Part shown: positions 22,013 to 29,933 of the stretch, piece by piece
Numbering within the stretch: position 1 is the stretch's first letter
How the letters are laid out: each line of letters starts with the position of its first letter
Source of the DNA: an uncultured Saprospiraceae bacterium
GTDB taxonomy: Bacteria > Bacteroidota > Bacteroidia > Chitinophagales > Saprospiraceae
Assembly: GCA_937981555.1 (NCBI GenBank)
Contig: CALJOK010000080.1
Location: forward strand, 1-34,542
Length of the DNA: 34,542 nt
Direction: 5' to 3'
Made by a program: the position numbers and the translations under genes
Notes under the pieces: model-generated
Databases searched by the model: none
Seen by the model: the letters and a program-made list of their open reading frames with translations, nothing else
Told to the model about the DNA's origin: nothing

Positions 22013-22990
22013 ATGATAATTAGAAAAAAGATAATTATAGTGGCAACAGTTGGAATTTTGTGTTCCCTATTCATCTTTATGGCAGCAAGTCCTGAGAAAA
22101 GAATTGTTGTTGGGGATGAATTAATTCAAAAATCTTTTTTCAATAGTACTGCTTTGATTTCATACAAAAAAGTGGATTGTACGCTTGAAGATGGTTCAAG
22201 GGTAGATTGCTATGAATTAGTTTTTAATAGTAACCCTGTTAACCAAGGGCCATACTGTCCTGAAAAAATTGATGAGGCTGTAAGTCTGACTATTTATGAC
22301 GGGCCACATAACCCTGGTTTTCAATTGGTTACCAGAGCATTGTTTGAAGCAATGGAAGCAGATGGTTTTGATATTGTAGAAGATGATGGGGAGGTGCATG
22401 GCTTTGATTCTGAGCAGCGAAGTGATTGGGATTACTGCTTAGGCCCCAAAGCACCTCCACGTGATATTGGTTTGGAGTTGACCTTTCTTATTCCTGCAAT
22501 ACCAATAATGACTGAAACAATTAGTGTTGTCAGTACGACCGATTTTGATTTAGTTGGCTTAACGCTCGATGGCATTCCGATTGCAGGAGACCCGCCATCT
22601 ATATTTGACGGACCAGGCCGTGGTATCCCCGGTGGAAACATTCCAGCCTTAGATCCATGTGGTGGACATCCTGCCCCTGCAGGATATTATCATTTACATT
22701 TTATCCCTGAGACTATAAATAAGGTTTTGGATGCAAATGGAATTACCGAAGTCGCTTGCACCAATATTTCCCAAGCATCAGGTACTCAAATAATTGGATT
22801 TGCTAAAGATGGTTTTCCCATTTATGCTTACGATGAGGAGCCTTTGGATTTGGATGAATGTAGAGGACGAAATGCAAGTACTCCTGAATTTCCAAATGGT
22901 ACCTATCACTATGTAGCTAGTAATAAACTAACACCTAACGCTCCAGATTGTATCAAAGGATTGGCGGTAAAAAGAGGCTTTAGTTTTTAA
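22013..22990 (+). CDS. YHYH-domain exported protein, paralogue 1
   Basis: A 325-aa protein. A hydrophobic signal or anchor at about 6-22 follows MIIRKK; there is no lipobox Cys. The body is shared almost block for block with the gene at 23112 (for example NPGFQLVTRALFEAME, DGFDIVED, STTDFDLVGL, DGIPIAGDPPSI, GFAKDGFPIYAYD). The YHYH sites are AGYYHLHF and GTYHYVAS, so only the second keeps most of the canonical YHYH. I use ATG 22013; an upstream TTG at 21968 would place 15 extra residues before the signal. Its promoter region is the retained half of the deleted LytTR/kinase duplicate. Confidence 0.82.
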   Translation: MIIRKKIIIVATVGILCSLFIFMAASPEKRIVVGDELIQKSFFNSTALISYKKVDCTLEDGSRVDCYELVFNSNPVNQGPYCPEKIDEAVSLTIYDGPHNPGFQLVTRALFEAMEADGFDIVEDDGEVHGFDSEQRSDWDYCLGPKAPPRDIGLELTFLIPAIPIMTETISVVSTTDFDLVGLTLDGIPIAGDPPSIFDGPGRGIPGGNIPALDPCGGHPAPAGYYHLHFIPETINKVLDANGITEVACTNISQASGTQIIGFAKDGFPIYAYDEEPLDLDECRGRNASTPEFPNGTYHYVASNKLTPNAPDCIKGLAVKRGFSF

Positions 22991-23111
22991 AAAAATCAAG
23001 CAATCTTATTTTCAATAACAGCACTTCCTTAATAGAAATTCAAATTACAAAAAATAGAATACACCTTAATTCAGCTTTAATTTATTTACTAACTTATTTA
23101 AACAAAAGAAA

Positions 23112-24116
23112 ATGCAATTATCAAAAAATGCAATTTTAAAAATCACATTAGGTCTAGTATTATTTATGCTAACTTTTACAGCCTGCAAAGACGATGATGA
23201 AGTTATTGTTGAACCTGACCCGATAGAAGTTTCGGATAGTGATTTGGTTCAAGAATCCTTCTTTAACGCTTCTTCTTTGGTTTCGTTTGAAACAGTTGCC
23301 TGTACCCTTGAAGATGGCACCGCTACAGAATGTTATCAAATTACTTTTAATGCGAACCCTGTTGAACAAGGTCCATATTGCCCTAGCAACATTGATGAAA
23401 CGGTAAGTATTACAATTTATGATGGTCCAAACAACCCAGGATTTCAACTGGTTACAAGAGCTTTGTTTGAAGCAATGGAATTAGATGGTTTTGACATTGT
23501 AGAAGATAATGGCGATGTCCATAATTTTGATTCCCCTCAAAATGATGATTGGGATTATTGCTTAGGACCAACAGGAGTGATACAACCTACTACATTAGAA
23601 TTGACTTTTCTTATCCCCGTAACGCCAGTATTGGCAACTGCTAATAGTGTGATTAGTACTACTGATTTTGATTTGGTTGGACTTTCTCTTGATGGTATTC
23701 CTATTGCTGGCGACCCACCATCTATCTATGATGGGCCTGGGCACAATATCCCCGGTGGAAACATCCCAGCATTGGATCCTTGTGGTGGACACCCTGACCC
23801 TGCAGGTTATTATCACTTACATTTCTTTCCTGAAACTATGAATAAAGTATTGGACGCTAATGGTATAACTGAAATATCTTGTACCAATATTGGACAAGCT
23901 TCAGGTACGGAATTAATTGGTTTTGCAAAAGATGGTTTTCCAATCTACGCTTACGATGATGAGCCTACAGACTTGGATGATTGTAGAGGAAGAACGGCAG
24001 TTACGCCAGATTTTCCAAATGGAGTTTATCATTATGTAGCTAGTAATTCGCTTGCGCCTAATGCTCCTGATTGTATCAAAGGATTGGCTGCAAATGACTA
24101 CTTCAGTTATCAATAG
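23112..24116 (+). CDS. YHYH-domain lipoprotein, paralogue 2
   Basis: A 334-aa protein, a tandem paralogue of the preceding gene over nearly the whole length after the signal. It has a lipobox (FTAC, Cys25) and an Asp/Glu-rich spacer (KDDDEVIVEPDPIE), so it is lipid-anchored, whereas paralogue 1 is not. The YHYH sites are AGYYHLHF and GVYHYVAS. Conserved CTLEDG and GPYCP Cys residues in both copies suggest disulfides or metal ligands. It is 121 bp after paralogue 1. A 5'-leader of AT-rich DNA separates them, so a separate promoter is possible. An 11-bp inverted repeat follows its stop. Confidence 0.85.
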   Translation: MQLSKNAILKITLGLVLFMLTFTACKDDDEVIVEPDPIEVSDSDLVQESFFNASSLVSFETVACTLEDGTATECYQITFNANPVEQGPYCPSNIDETVSITIYDGPNNPGFQLVTRALFEAMELDGFDIVEDNGDVHNFDSPQNDDWDYCLGPTGVIQPTTLELTFLIPVTPVLATANSVISTTDFDLVGLSLDGIPIAGDPPSIYDGPGHNIPGGNIPALDPCGGHPDPAGYYHLHFFPETMNKVLDANGITEISCTNIGQASGTELIGFAKDGFPIYAYDDEPTDLDDCRGRTAVTPDFPNGVYHYVASNSLAPNAPDCIKGLAANDYFSYQ

Positions 24117-24130
24117 AAATAAACTTAAAA

Positions 24131-24173
24131 GGAATAGTGAAGTTTTGGGCATTACTCAACATTTCACTATTCC
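24131..24173 (+). terminator. Inverted repeat after YHYH paralogue 2
   Basis: ggaatagtgaa (24131-24141) and ttcactattcc (24163-24173) form an 11-bp perfect stem, with an outer aactt/aagtt pair (24122-24126 with 24175-24179). The loop is 21 nt. No T-tract follows, so it may be a pause or mRNA 3' end structure. Confidence 0.5.
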
Positions 24174-24230
24174 TAAGTTGAAAATAGCCTCCCTCATTAA
24201 ATAATTCATTCAGAATAAAGTCAAAAAAAA

Positions 24231-24821
24231 ATGAAAGAAATATTAATCTTTTGCGCTTTAATGTTTGGTCTACTCAATGTGAGCAATGCCCATAATCCAT
24301 TATCCGCAATGTATAATCTTGATGTCAAAGGAGACTTTGGAATATTGAATATTGGTCTTAGTCAAGATGGACTTAACCAAGCTTTGATTAAGTCTTTTCC
24401 TGATGTGGACATAGAAAACTTATCCTCTTTGGAATATAAAAAATTAGCGGTTAAATATATCAAAGATAATTTCACTTTAAGCATCAATGATCAAGACATC
24501 GCTATTTTAGATGGTGGAATTAAACTTGGAAACCATCAAACTGATTTGAAATTTATTACCTCTGAAATTCCAAAAGATTTCAAAACCTTAGCAATAGAAA
24601 TTGACGCTTATAGAGAAAATAAACATCATCAAACTATTTTCCTATTATCCTTAAATGGAAATTCCAGCAAGGTAATTTTATCCGAAAAAAATGAATACCA
24701 ATCATCATTAGTTCTTAGAGATAATAAAATGATTATCGAAGTGGAAGGATCAAGTGAAAATTATTTTTGGTACCTATTACTTATTCCGATGCTAATTATT
24801 GGAATGAAAGTTTTGAAATAA
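24231..24821 (+). CDS. DUF6702-like exported protein with C-terminal membrane helix
   Basis: A 196-aa protein. It has a signal peptide (about 1-20, ending NVSNA, then HNPLSA). The beta-rich body fits the layout of DUF6702 proteins of Bacteroidota: an opening strand after HP/HN, a LAVKYIKDNFTLSIND segment (compare Y....F.I..NG), then strand pairs (HHQTIFLLSLNGNSSKVIL). A final hydrophobic helix (about 178-193) with LK at the end would anchor it in the inner membrane, which is not usual for that family. It follows the YHYH genes 114 bp downstream and is probably part of the same group. The family match is by eye and moderate; the function is unknown. Confidence 0.65.
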   Translation: MKEILIFCALMFGLLNVSNAHNPLSAMYNLDVKGDFGILNIGLSQDGLNQALIKSFPDVDIENLSSLEYKKLAVKYIKDNFTLSINDQDIAILDGGIKLGNHQTDLKFITSEIPKDFKTLAIEIDAYRENKHHQTIFLLSLNGNSSKVILSEKNEYQSSLVLRDNKMIIEVEGSSENYFWYLLLIPMLIIGMKVLK

Positions 24822-24894
24822 TCAAAGATAAAAGTAGGTCTTATTAATGGAATATTGTCTTTAGTATGAACCCGAAAATATATTTTATTAATAA

Positions 24895-24946
24895 AAGTTG
24901 TTTAAAAATATTTTTCTGCAGATCAGCGAATATTTTTAAACAACTT
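24895..24946. terminator. 18-bp perfect inverted repeat, probable bidirectional terminator
   Basis: The 18-nt arms 24895-24912 and 24929-24946 (aagttgtttaaaaatatt and its complement) are perfectly paired with a 16-nt loop that itself holds ctg...cag. It lies 74 bp after the DUF6702-like gene. T-rich runs are within the arms, not after them. It is the longest perfect stem in the window. Confidence 0.65.
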
Positions 24947-24977
24947 CAATAAAATAAATAGGGTATAAAAGGTTTCA

Positions 24978-25067
24978 TTTGGTGAATAAGTGCCGGGATT
25001 AAAATTCCTTTTCTGCTCCTTTAGAGAGGAGAAAATGGATTTTTTAATCTCGGTAAATTCCACCAAA
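24978..25067. repeat. 90-bp long palindromic element
   Basis: Outer arms tttggtg/caccaaa (24978-24984, 25061-25067) enclose a 12-bp stem with one wobble (ccgggattaaaa, 24993-25004, with the segment 25042-25053). Inner pairing is between ttttct and agaaaa segments (around 25009-25014 and 25030-25035). The whole folds into one long hairpin 59 bp before the EF-hand gene. It may be a leader structure or a short mobile repeat. Confidence 0.6.
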
Positions 25068-25126
25068 CAACATTCCTTAGCTCTATAATTTAGCATTAAC
25101 ATAATTATACATTCAAAATAAACAAC

Positions 25127-25468
25127 ATGATTACAAAAATTTTAAAAACGGCAAGTGTGATAGTTTTCATTCTACTTTTAGCTTCTTGTTCCAACAAAAA
25201 TCAACAAGCAGATAGTGCTGAAAATGCTCGCCCAAGGCAACAAAATAGTTCAAGATCTGGCTCTCAAAAAGGAAAACAAGGGCCTCCTAATTTCGCTGAA
25301 TTATTAGCAAAAATGGATGCCAACAAAGATGGGAAATTAGCGAAAAGTGAAGTACAAGGTCGGTTGAAGGATGACTTTTCAAAAGTAGATACTAATAGTG
25401 ACGGCTTTATCACCGAAGCAGAATTGAAGAATGCCCCGAAGCCAGAACGTGGAGGTCGTAGAAACTAA
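25127..25468 (+). CDS. EF-hand lipoprotein
   Basis: A 113-aa protein with a lipobox (LASC, Cys21), a polar, Ser/Gln/Gly-rich linker (about 22-55), and two EF-hand calcium loops, DANKDGKLAKSE (64-75) and DTNSDGFITEAE (88-99). Both loops have all the usual ligands (D-x-N-x-DG-x-(L/I)-x-x-x-E), so both should bind Ca2+. It ends in a basic tail (PERGGRRN). The protein should sit in the periplasm on a lipid anchor. Its own terminator follows at 25477-25519, so it is transcribed separately from the TonB-dependent receptor behind it, though both probably belong to one functional group. Confidence 0.88.
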   Translation: MITKILKTASVIVFILLLASCSNKNQQADSAENARPRQQNSSRSGSQKGKQGPPNFAELLAKMDANKDGKLAKSEVQGRLKDDFSKVDTNSDGFITEAELKNAPKPERGGRRN

Positions 25469-25476
25469 ATAAATAA

Positions 25477-25519
25477 GGAGATGGCAGATTTTAAATTTTA
25501 ATCTGTCCTCTTTTTTTTT
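25477..25519 (+). terminator. Rho-independent terminator after the EF-hand gene
   Basis: cagatt (25485-25490) pairs with aatctg (25500-25505), extended by gg/cc across a 1-base bulge, and is followed by nine T (25511-25519). Confidence 0.75.
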
Positions 25520-25681
25520 CGTGACCATCGAATTTATTCGAAGGTTCGATAAAATAGAAATGGATAATAAATCCTGTCCAAAAAAAATGGGCGGTTACGA
25601 AAAAATTAAACAACTATTCTCATTTAATAAACACCGTTTCTCTTGTATCTTATTTTTTCAAAGCAGTACTAAAAAACAACT

Positions 25682-28399
25682 ATGGCAATTTTTACCAAAA
25701 GAATAAGTAGCCTTATGCTATTCTTCTTCTTTTTTTTTCAAACATCCTTTTCTCAAGACTTTCAAGATATAAAAGTAAAAGGGAGTTATGATAAACTTCC
25801 TATTGATTTAATTTTTTTGGATTTAAAAATAAACCATCGAGTCAATTTTGAATATGATCAATCATTGCTTGAAGATATTGAAGTGAGTGCTTCTTTCAAA
25901 ACTAAATTAAGCCAAGCTTTGCCTATCATTCTTCAGGGAACAGGATTGACTTTTGATTTAGTGCCTCCTCGGACAGTCAAAATTTATCAAGGGGTAAAAG
26001 AAATAGCGGCTGAAGTAGCCATGTCTGAACCTACTCGAAAAGATTTTTCTGCTACTGGAAAAATTAAAGATAAAAACACGGGCGAGTCACTACCTTTCGC
26101 TACTGTTTTTTTACATAATTCTACCAACGGCGTTTCTACCAACGTAGATGGCTTTTTTACTATTTTTAATATCCCCTCTGATACTTCTATTTTAGAAGTT
26201 CAATACTTAGGTTATCAATCTCGATTGTTTCGCCTCAACCCAAATATGGATATAGAAAACCTCGTCATTGATTTAGAAGATTTTAGTGAAAACCTTCAAG
26301 AGGTAATTGTTTCCGCTACCAAGCAAGAACAACTTATCAAAGCAAGTCAAGGAGTAAGTACGATTGGCTTTTCTCCTGCACAGTTGGATAAGTTACCGAG
26401 CTTTGGAGAGAAAGATATTTTTCGTTCATTGCAGTTGTTGCCCGGTATAAGTGGCAGTAACGAAAGTTCCTCAGGGTTATATGTTAGGGGTGGAACGCCT
26501 GATCAAAATTTGGTTTTATTTGATGGATTTACGGTTTATCATGTGGATCATTTATTTGGATTTTTTAGTGCATTTAATTCTAATGCCATCAAAGATGTGC
26601 AATTGCACAAAGGAGGTTTCGATGCAAAATTTGGTGGACGATTATCGAGCGTCGTGGAACTGACGGGCAAAGATGGAAATACCGAAGAATTCAATATGGG
26701 ATTAGGAATTAGTTTGGTCAGTTTTAATGCTTTTGCCGAAACGCCATTTGCCAAAGGTAAAGGTTCTATTTTGTTGGCAGGTCGTCGGTCTTTCCAAAGT
26801 AATTTTTACAATAACTTATTCGAATCATTTACAGGTGGCGAGGAAGCAGCCGACCAACCGCAAGGTGGTTTTGGTGGACGAGGTGGGCAACAACAAGTTT
26901 CTCCCAATTCTTATTTTTATGATTTGAATGCTAAAGTTTCTTACCGGCCTTCCAAAAAAGACTTGATCTCATTAAGTTTTTACAATGGTCAAGATGACTT
27001 GGATAATTCTAGAAATGAAGATGAAAATTCTTTTGGTGGCCCTCCACGTGGTGGTGCTGATCCTGATTTTACTTTTACTCGGGAATCTACTGATCTCACT
27101 CAATGGGGAAACTGGGGAACAAGTGCCAAATGGAGTCGAAAATGGACAGACCGTTTTTACTCCAATATGAACCTTTCTTATTCCAATTATTATAGCGAAA
27201 GAGACCAAAGTAATAATACTACTATCACAAGAGATGACAGTACAACGATTCGGAATAATGGAACTTACGAATATAACGACCTCCAAGATTATACTTTAAA
27301 AATTGATAATGAATGGAAAATTACTCCCAATAATCAATTGGAATTTGGAGCACAACTCACCTATAATGATATTCAATATGAATACATTCAAAATGATACG
27401 ACGCAAATCCTGAGTAGAGATGATCAAGGTTGGACCAACTCATTGTACGTTCAAGATAAACATACTTTTGGAGATAAATTAATTATCAAAGGGGGTCTTC
27501 GAACTTCGCATTATTCGGTAACGGATAAATTATATTTTGAACCTAGAGCAGCTATGACCTATTTGCTTTCTAATAGATTTAAACTTAAAGGTGCTTGGGG
27601 AAGATACAATCAATTTGCCACGAGAGTAGTCCGAGAAGATATCCAGCAGGGTAGTCGAGATTTTTGGTTGTTGGCAAATGACGTAACTGTACCGACCAGT
27701 TATGCGGAACATTTTATCGGTGGGGTGAGTTACGAAACGCCAACTTTGCTTTTTGATGTGGAAGCTTATTATAAAAATCTGGATGGATTATCTGAATATT
27801 CCACAAGGTTTTCTACCACAGGATTTGGGCCGAATCGAACCTTAAATTATGAAGAATTATTTTACTCAGGAACAGGCGTTGCCAAAGGAATAGAATTTTT
27901 GGTTCAAAAGAAATCAGGAAAATTTACTGGATGGTTAGGATATACTCTAGGAAGTGTAAAATATGATTTTGAGGCATTTGGCGACGAACCATTTTTTGCC
28001 AATCAAGATCAAACCCATGAGATAAAATTGGTAGGAAATTATTCTTTGGGGAAATTCACCTTCGGTGCTACTTTTATTTATGCTACTGGAAAACCATATA
28101 CTGCACCAACAGGATTTTATGAAATTGAATTGTTGGACGGGACGACTTCGGGCTTCTTTGAAGTAAGTGGGAAAAATGCAGTTCGCTATCCTGATTATCA
28201 TCGGTTTGATCTGTCTGCCACCTATGATATGAAATTGGGAAATAGTAAAGCAAGTTTGGGTTTGTCTGTTTTCAATTTGTATAACCGCCAAAATATTTGG
28301 TATAAAGAGTACAACGTGATCGAAGGAGAATTATTGGAAACCGATGTATCTCTTTTGAATTTTACGCCGAGTCTTTTCTTTAATTGGACGTTGCGATAG
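25682..28399 (+). CDS. TonB-dependent outer-membrane receptor with STN domain
   Basis: A 905-aa protein. It has a signal peptide (1-24, ending TSFSQ), an STN/secretin-like domain (about 28-100: LPIDLIFLDLKINHRVNFEY), and a carboxypeptidase-regulatory-like domain (about 120-205: GKIKDKNTGESLPFATVFL, GYQSRL). The plug (about 210-330: LPSFGEKDIFRSLQLLPGI, GLYVRGGTPDQNLVLFDG) is followed by a 22-stranded-type barrel to the end. The STN domain in a receptor usually signals to an anti-sigma factor or takes part in FecA-type control, but no sigma/anti-sigma pair is adjacent. The following DUF4249 lipoprotein is the common partner of this receptor type. The substrate is not deducible. With an EF-hand and YHYH neighbourhood, a metal or metal-complex substrate is a reasonable guess. 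Confidence 0.93.
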   Translation: MAIFTKRISSLMLFFFFFFQTSFSQDFQDIKVKGSYDKLPIDLIFLDLKINHRVNFEYDQSLLEDIEVSASFKTKLSQALPIILQGTGLTFDLVPPRTVKIYQGVKEIAAEVAMSEPTRKDFSATGKIKDKNTGESLPFATVFLHNSTNGVSTNVDGFFTIFNIPSDTSILEVQYLGYQSRLFRLNPNMDIENLVIDLEDFSENLQEVIVSATKQEQLIKASQGVSTIGFSPAQLDKLPSFGEKDIFRSLQLLPGISGSNESSSGLYVRGGTPDQNLVLFDGFTVYHVDHLFGFFSAFNSNAIKDVQLHKGGFDAKFGGRLSSVVELTGKDGNTEEFNMGLGISLVSFNAFAETPFAKGKGSILLAGRRSFQSNFYNNLFESFTGGEEAADQPQGGFGGRGGQQQVSPNSYFYDLNAKVSYRPSKKDLISLSFYNGQDDLDNSRNEDENSFGGPPRGGADPDFTFTRESTDLTQWGNWGTSAKWSRKWTDRFYSNMNLSYSNYYSERDQSNNTTITRDDSTTIRNNGTYEYNDLQDYTLKIDNEWKITPNNQLEFGAQLTYNDIQYEYIQNDTTQILSRDDQGWTNSLYVQDKHTFGDKLIIKGGLRTSHYSVTDKLYFEPRAAMTYLLSNRFKLKGAWGRYNQFATRVVREDIQQGSRDFWLLANDVTVPTSYAEHFIGGVSYETPTLLFDVEAYYKNLDGLSEYSTRFSTTGFGPNRTLNYEELFYSGTGVAKGIEFLVQKKSGKFTGWLGYTLGSVKYDFEAFGDEPFFANQDQTHEIKLVGNYSLGKFTFGATFIYATGKPYTAPTGFYEIELLDGTTSGFFEVSGKNAVRYPDYHRFDLSATYDMKLGNSKASLGLSVFNLYNRQNIWYKEYNVIEGELLETDVSLLNFTPSLFFNWTLR

Positions 28400-28485
28400 T
28401 TAAAAAAAAACGTTGAACATTAGTCGTTTTACGTTTTACGGACGGCAATTTAATTTAGTTTTACAAATCAAAAAAGCGCATTAAA

Positions 28486-29301
28486 ATGAAAAAAATTATC
28501 CTATCTATATCTTGTATTTTTATTGTTATAATTTTCTTTAGCTCTTGCGAAGAAACAACTCTTGAGGATTTTGAAACCGAATCGATGGTGATAGAAAGTT
28601 ACCTATTTGCAGGAAACGCTGTTGATTCATTTAGAGTTACTCAGTCGATTAGTTACTCTTCCACGAGTGATGAAATTATTACTTTAGATGACCTTACGAT
28701 TAGTTTAGAAGATGGAGCAGATACTTATTTCTTGGAATCTATTGGAGATGGCTATTATAAAAATTTTGATTTAATTATTTCCGCAGGGAAAAATTATACG
28801 ATGGAATTTCAAAAAGACAACACTACCATTTCAGCATCTACTTACATTCCGGAACAAAGAGAAATTGTCATTTCCACTACCTCTATTTCTGTGGAAAAAG
28901 TAGAAGCAGGAATAATGATGCCACCTACTCAAACTGACCCCATCACCATTTCTTGGGAAAATGACGAAGGAGATTATTATTATGTTTTGGTGGAAAATAT
29001 AGAATCAGATCCCGAGTACATCAATGATAACTTTGCTACTGGAAATTTTGGTGACCGAAAATTTATTACCGAACCAACGATTTCTTCAGAACATAATGTA
29101 GACACTCGCAGAGACATCCAATATTTTGGAACTTACCAAGTGGTGGTGTATCGAGTGAATCCTGAATATGCTGCTTTGTACTCTACTGCCGAAAGTACTT
29201 CTTCTTCGATCGTCGAGCCTTCAACTAATATTGAAAATGGATTGGGAATCATGACGGGGATAAGTACGGATACTATTTATTTTGAGGTGGTGGAATTATA
29301 A
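28486..29301 (+). CDS. DUF4249 lipoprotein
   Basis: A 271-aa protein with a lipobox (FSSC, Cys21). The typical start of DUF4249 follows: an acidic EETTLEDFETESMVIESYLF region, then a strand-rich ITLDDLTISLEDG stretch, GDGYYKNFDLIISAGKNYTM, and ISWENDEGDYYYVLVENIE. DUF4249 genes lie directly behind TonB-dependent receptors in Bacteroidota, and the protein is thought to serve as an outer-membrane surface lipoprotein partner. Here it starts 86 bp after the receptor. It is somewhat shorter than many family members (about 280-400 aa). Confidence 0.88.
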   Translation: MKKIILSISCIFIVIIFFSSCEETTLEDFETESMVIESYLFAGNAVDSFRVTQSISYSSTSDEIITLDDLTISLEDGADTYFLESIGDGYYKNFDLIISAGKNYTMEFQKDNTTISASTYIPEQREIVISTTSISVEKVEAGIMMPPTQTDPITISWENDEGDYYYVLVENIESDPEYINDNFATGNFGDRKFITEPTISSEHNVDTRRDIQYFGTYQVVVYRVNPEYAALYSTAESTSSSIVEPSTNIENGLGIMTGISTDTIYFEVVEL

Positions 29302-29387
29302 CATATCAATTCATAAGTACGGGGGCATAATAAATGATGTTTTGTCATGGAATCACAATTGAAACTGTTCAAATAACTGTGTCAAAA

Positions 29388-29933
29388 TTAAAAATTTCCA
29401 AATTCACTTTTCAATAAAGAAAATACCACCGAATCCTCCATCCGATCATTCACAGAATAATGCTCTCGCAAAACACCTTCCTTTTTAAAATTCATCTTCT
29501 CTAAAAGTCTTAAGGAAGGAACATTATAAGTAGCGGCTAACGCTTCGATCCGATGTAATTTCATTGTTATAAATCCAAACTCAATAATTGGAGGGAGCGC
29601 TTCAGACATCAATCCTTTTTGTTTAAAAGAGTCATCGAATAAACCGTAACCAATTTCTGCTCGATTATGCTCTGTGTACCAAGTGTGATAACCGCACCAC
29701 CCAATAATTTTCTCAGAAGCTTGATCTATTAATTGAAATACCCGAAAGGATTTATTAAACATAGAAAGTCCCTGATCATATTTATTTTTCTCCGTAGCCA
29801 ATTCCTCCGTTGAGGCTAAGCCAAGAAATTTCATCTGCGCTTCGGTGGTTAAATTTTGATAAATAAAATCATACACCTTTGGCGATAATATTCTTAAGGT
29901 CAATCTGTCTGTAGTTAATTGTTCAAATTCCAT
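29388..29933 (-). CDS. GNAT-family N-acetyltransferase (RimJ/RimL type)
   Basis: A 181-aa protein with the RimJ/RimL pattern: TDRLTLRIL at the start, IGWCGYH and AEIGYGLFDDSFKQKGLMSE (acetyl-CoA-binding strand and loop), and a RIEALAATYNVPSLRLLEKMNF helix with the N.(P/A)S..L.EK..F signature. Family members acetylate N-terminal or side-chain amines of proteins or small molecules; the substrate is unknown. I use ATG 29933 rather than the upstream in-frame start at 29984. Just before it lies a good ribosome-binding site (gaggag on the minus strand), which is rare in this phylum. It overlaps the end of the SGNH gene by 11 bp. Confidence 0.88.
   Translation of the reverse strand: MEFEQLTTDRLTLRILSPKVYDFIYQNLTTEAQMKFLGLASTEELATEKNKYDQGLSMFNKSFRVFQLIDQASEKIIGWCGYHTWYTEHNRAEIGYGLFDDSFKQKGLMSEALPPIIEFGFITMKLHRIEALAATYNVPSLRLLEKMNFKKEGVLREHYSVNDRMEDSVVFSLLKSEFGNF

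Noticed and set aside
25521-25706. A 61-aa open frame (ATG 25560 region) upstream of the TonB receptor gene
   Set aside because: It overlaps the receptor start, has no signal or family likeness and begins inside the terminator tail region; probably chance.
26972-27286. A 104-aa minus-strand open frame
   Set aside because: It is a shadow of the TonB receptor barrel; Ile/Ser/Thr-rich composition mirrors the reverse of barrel codons.
29302-29387. An IS end, because gtgtcaaaatt resembles the IS256-like end at 34411-34433
   Set aside because: The similarity is short, there is no transposase fragment or partner repeat, and the flanks do not match.
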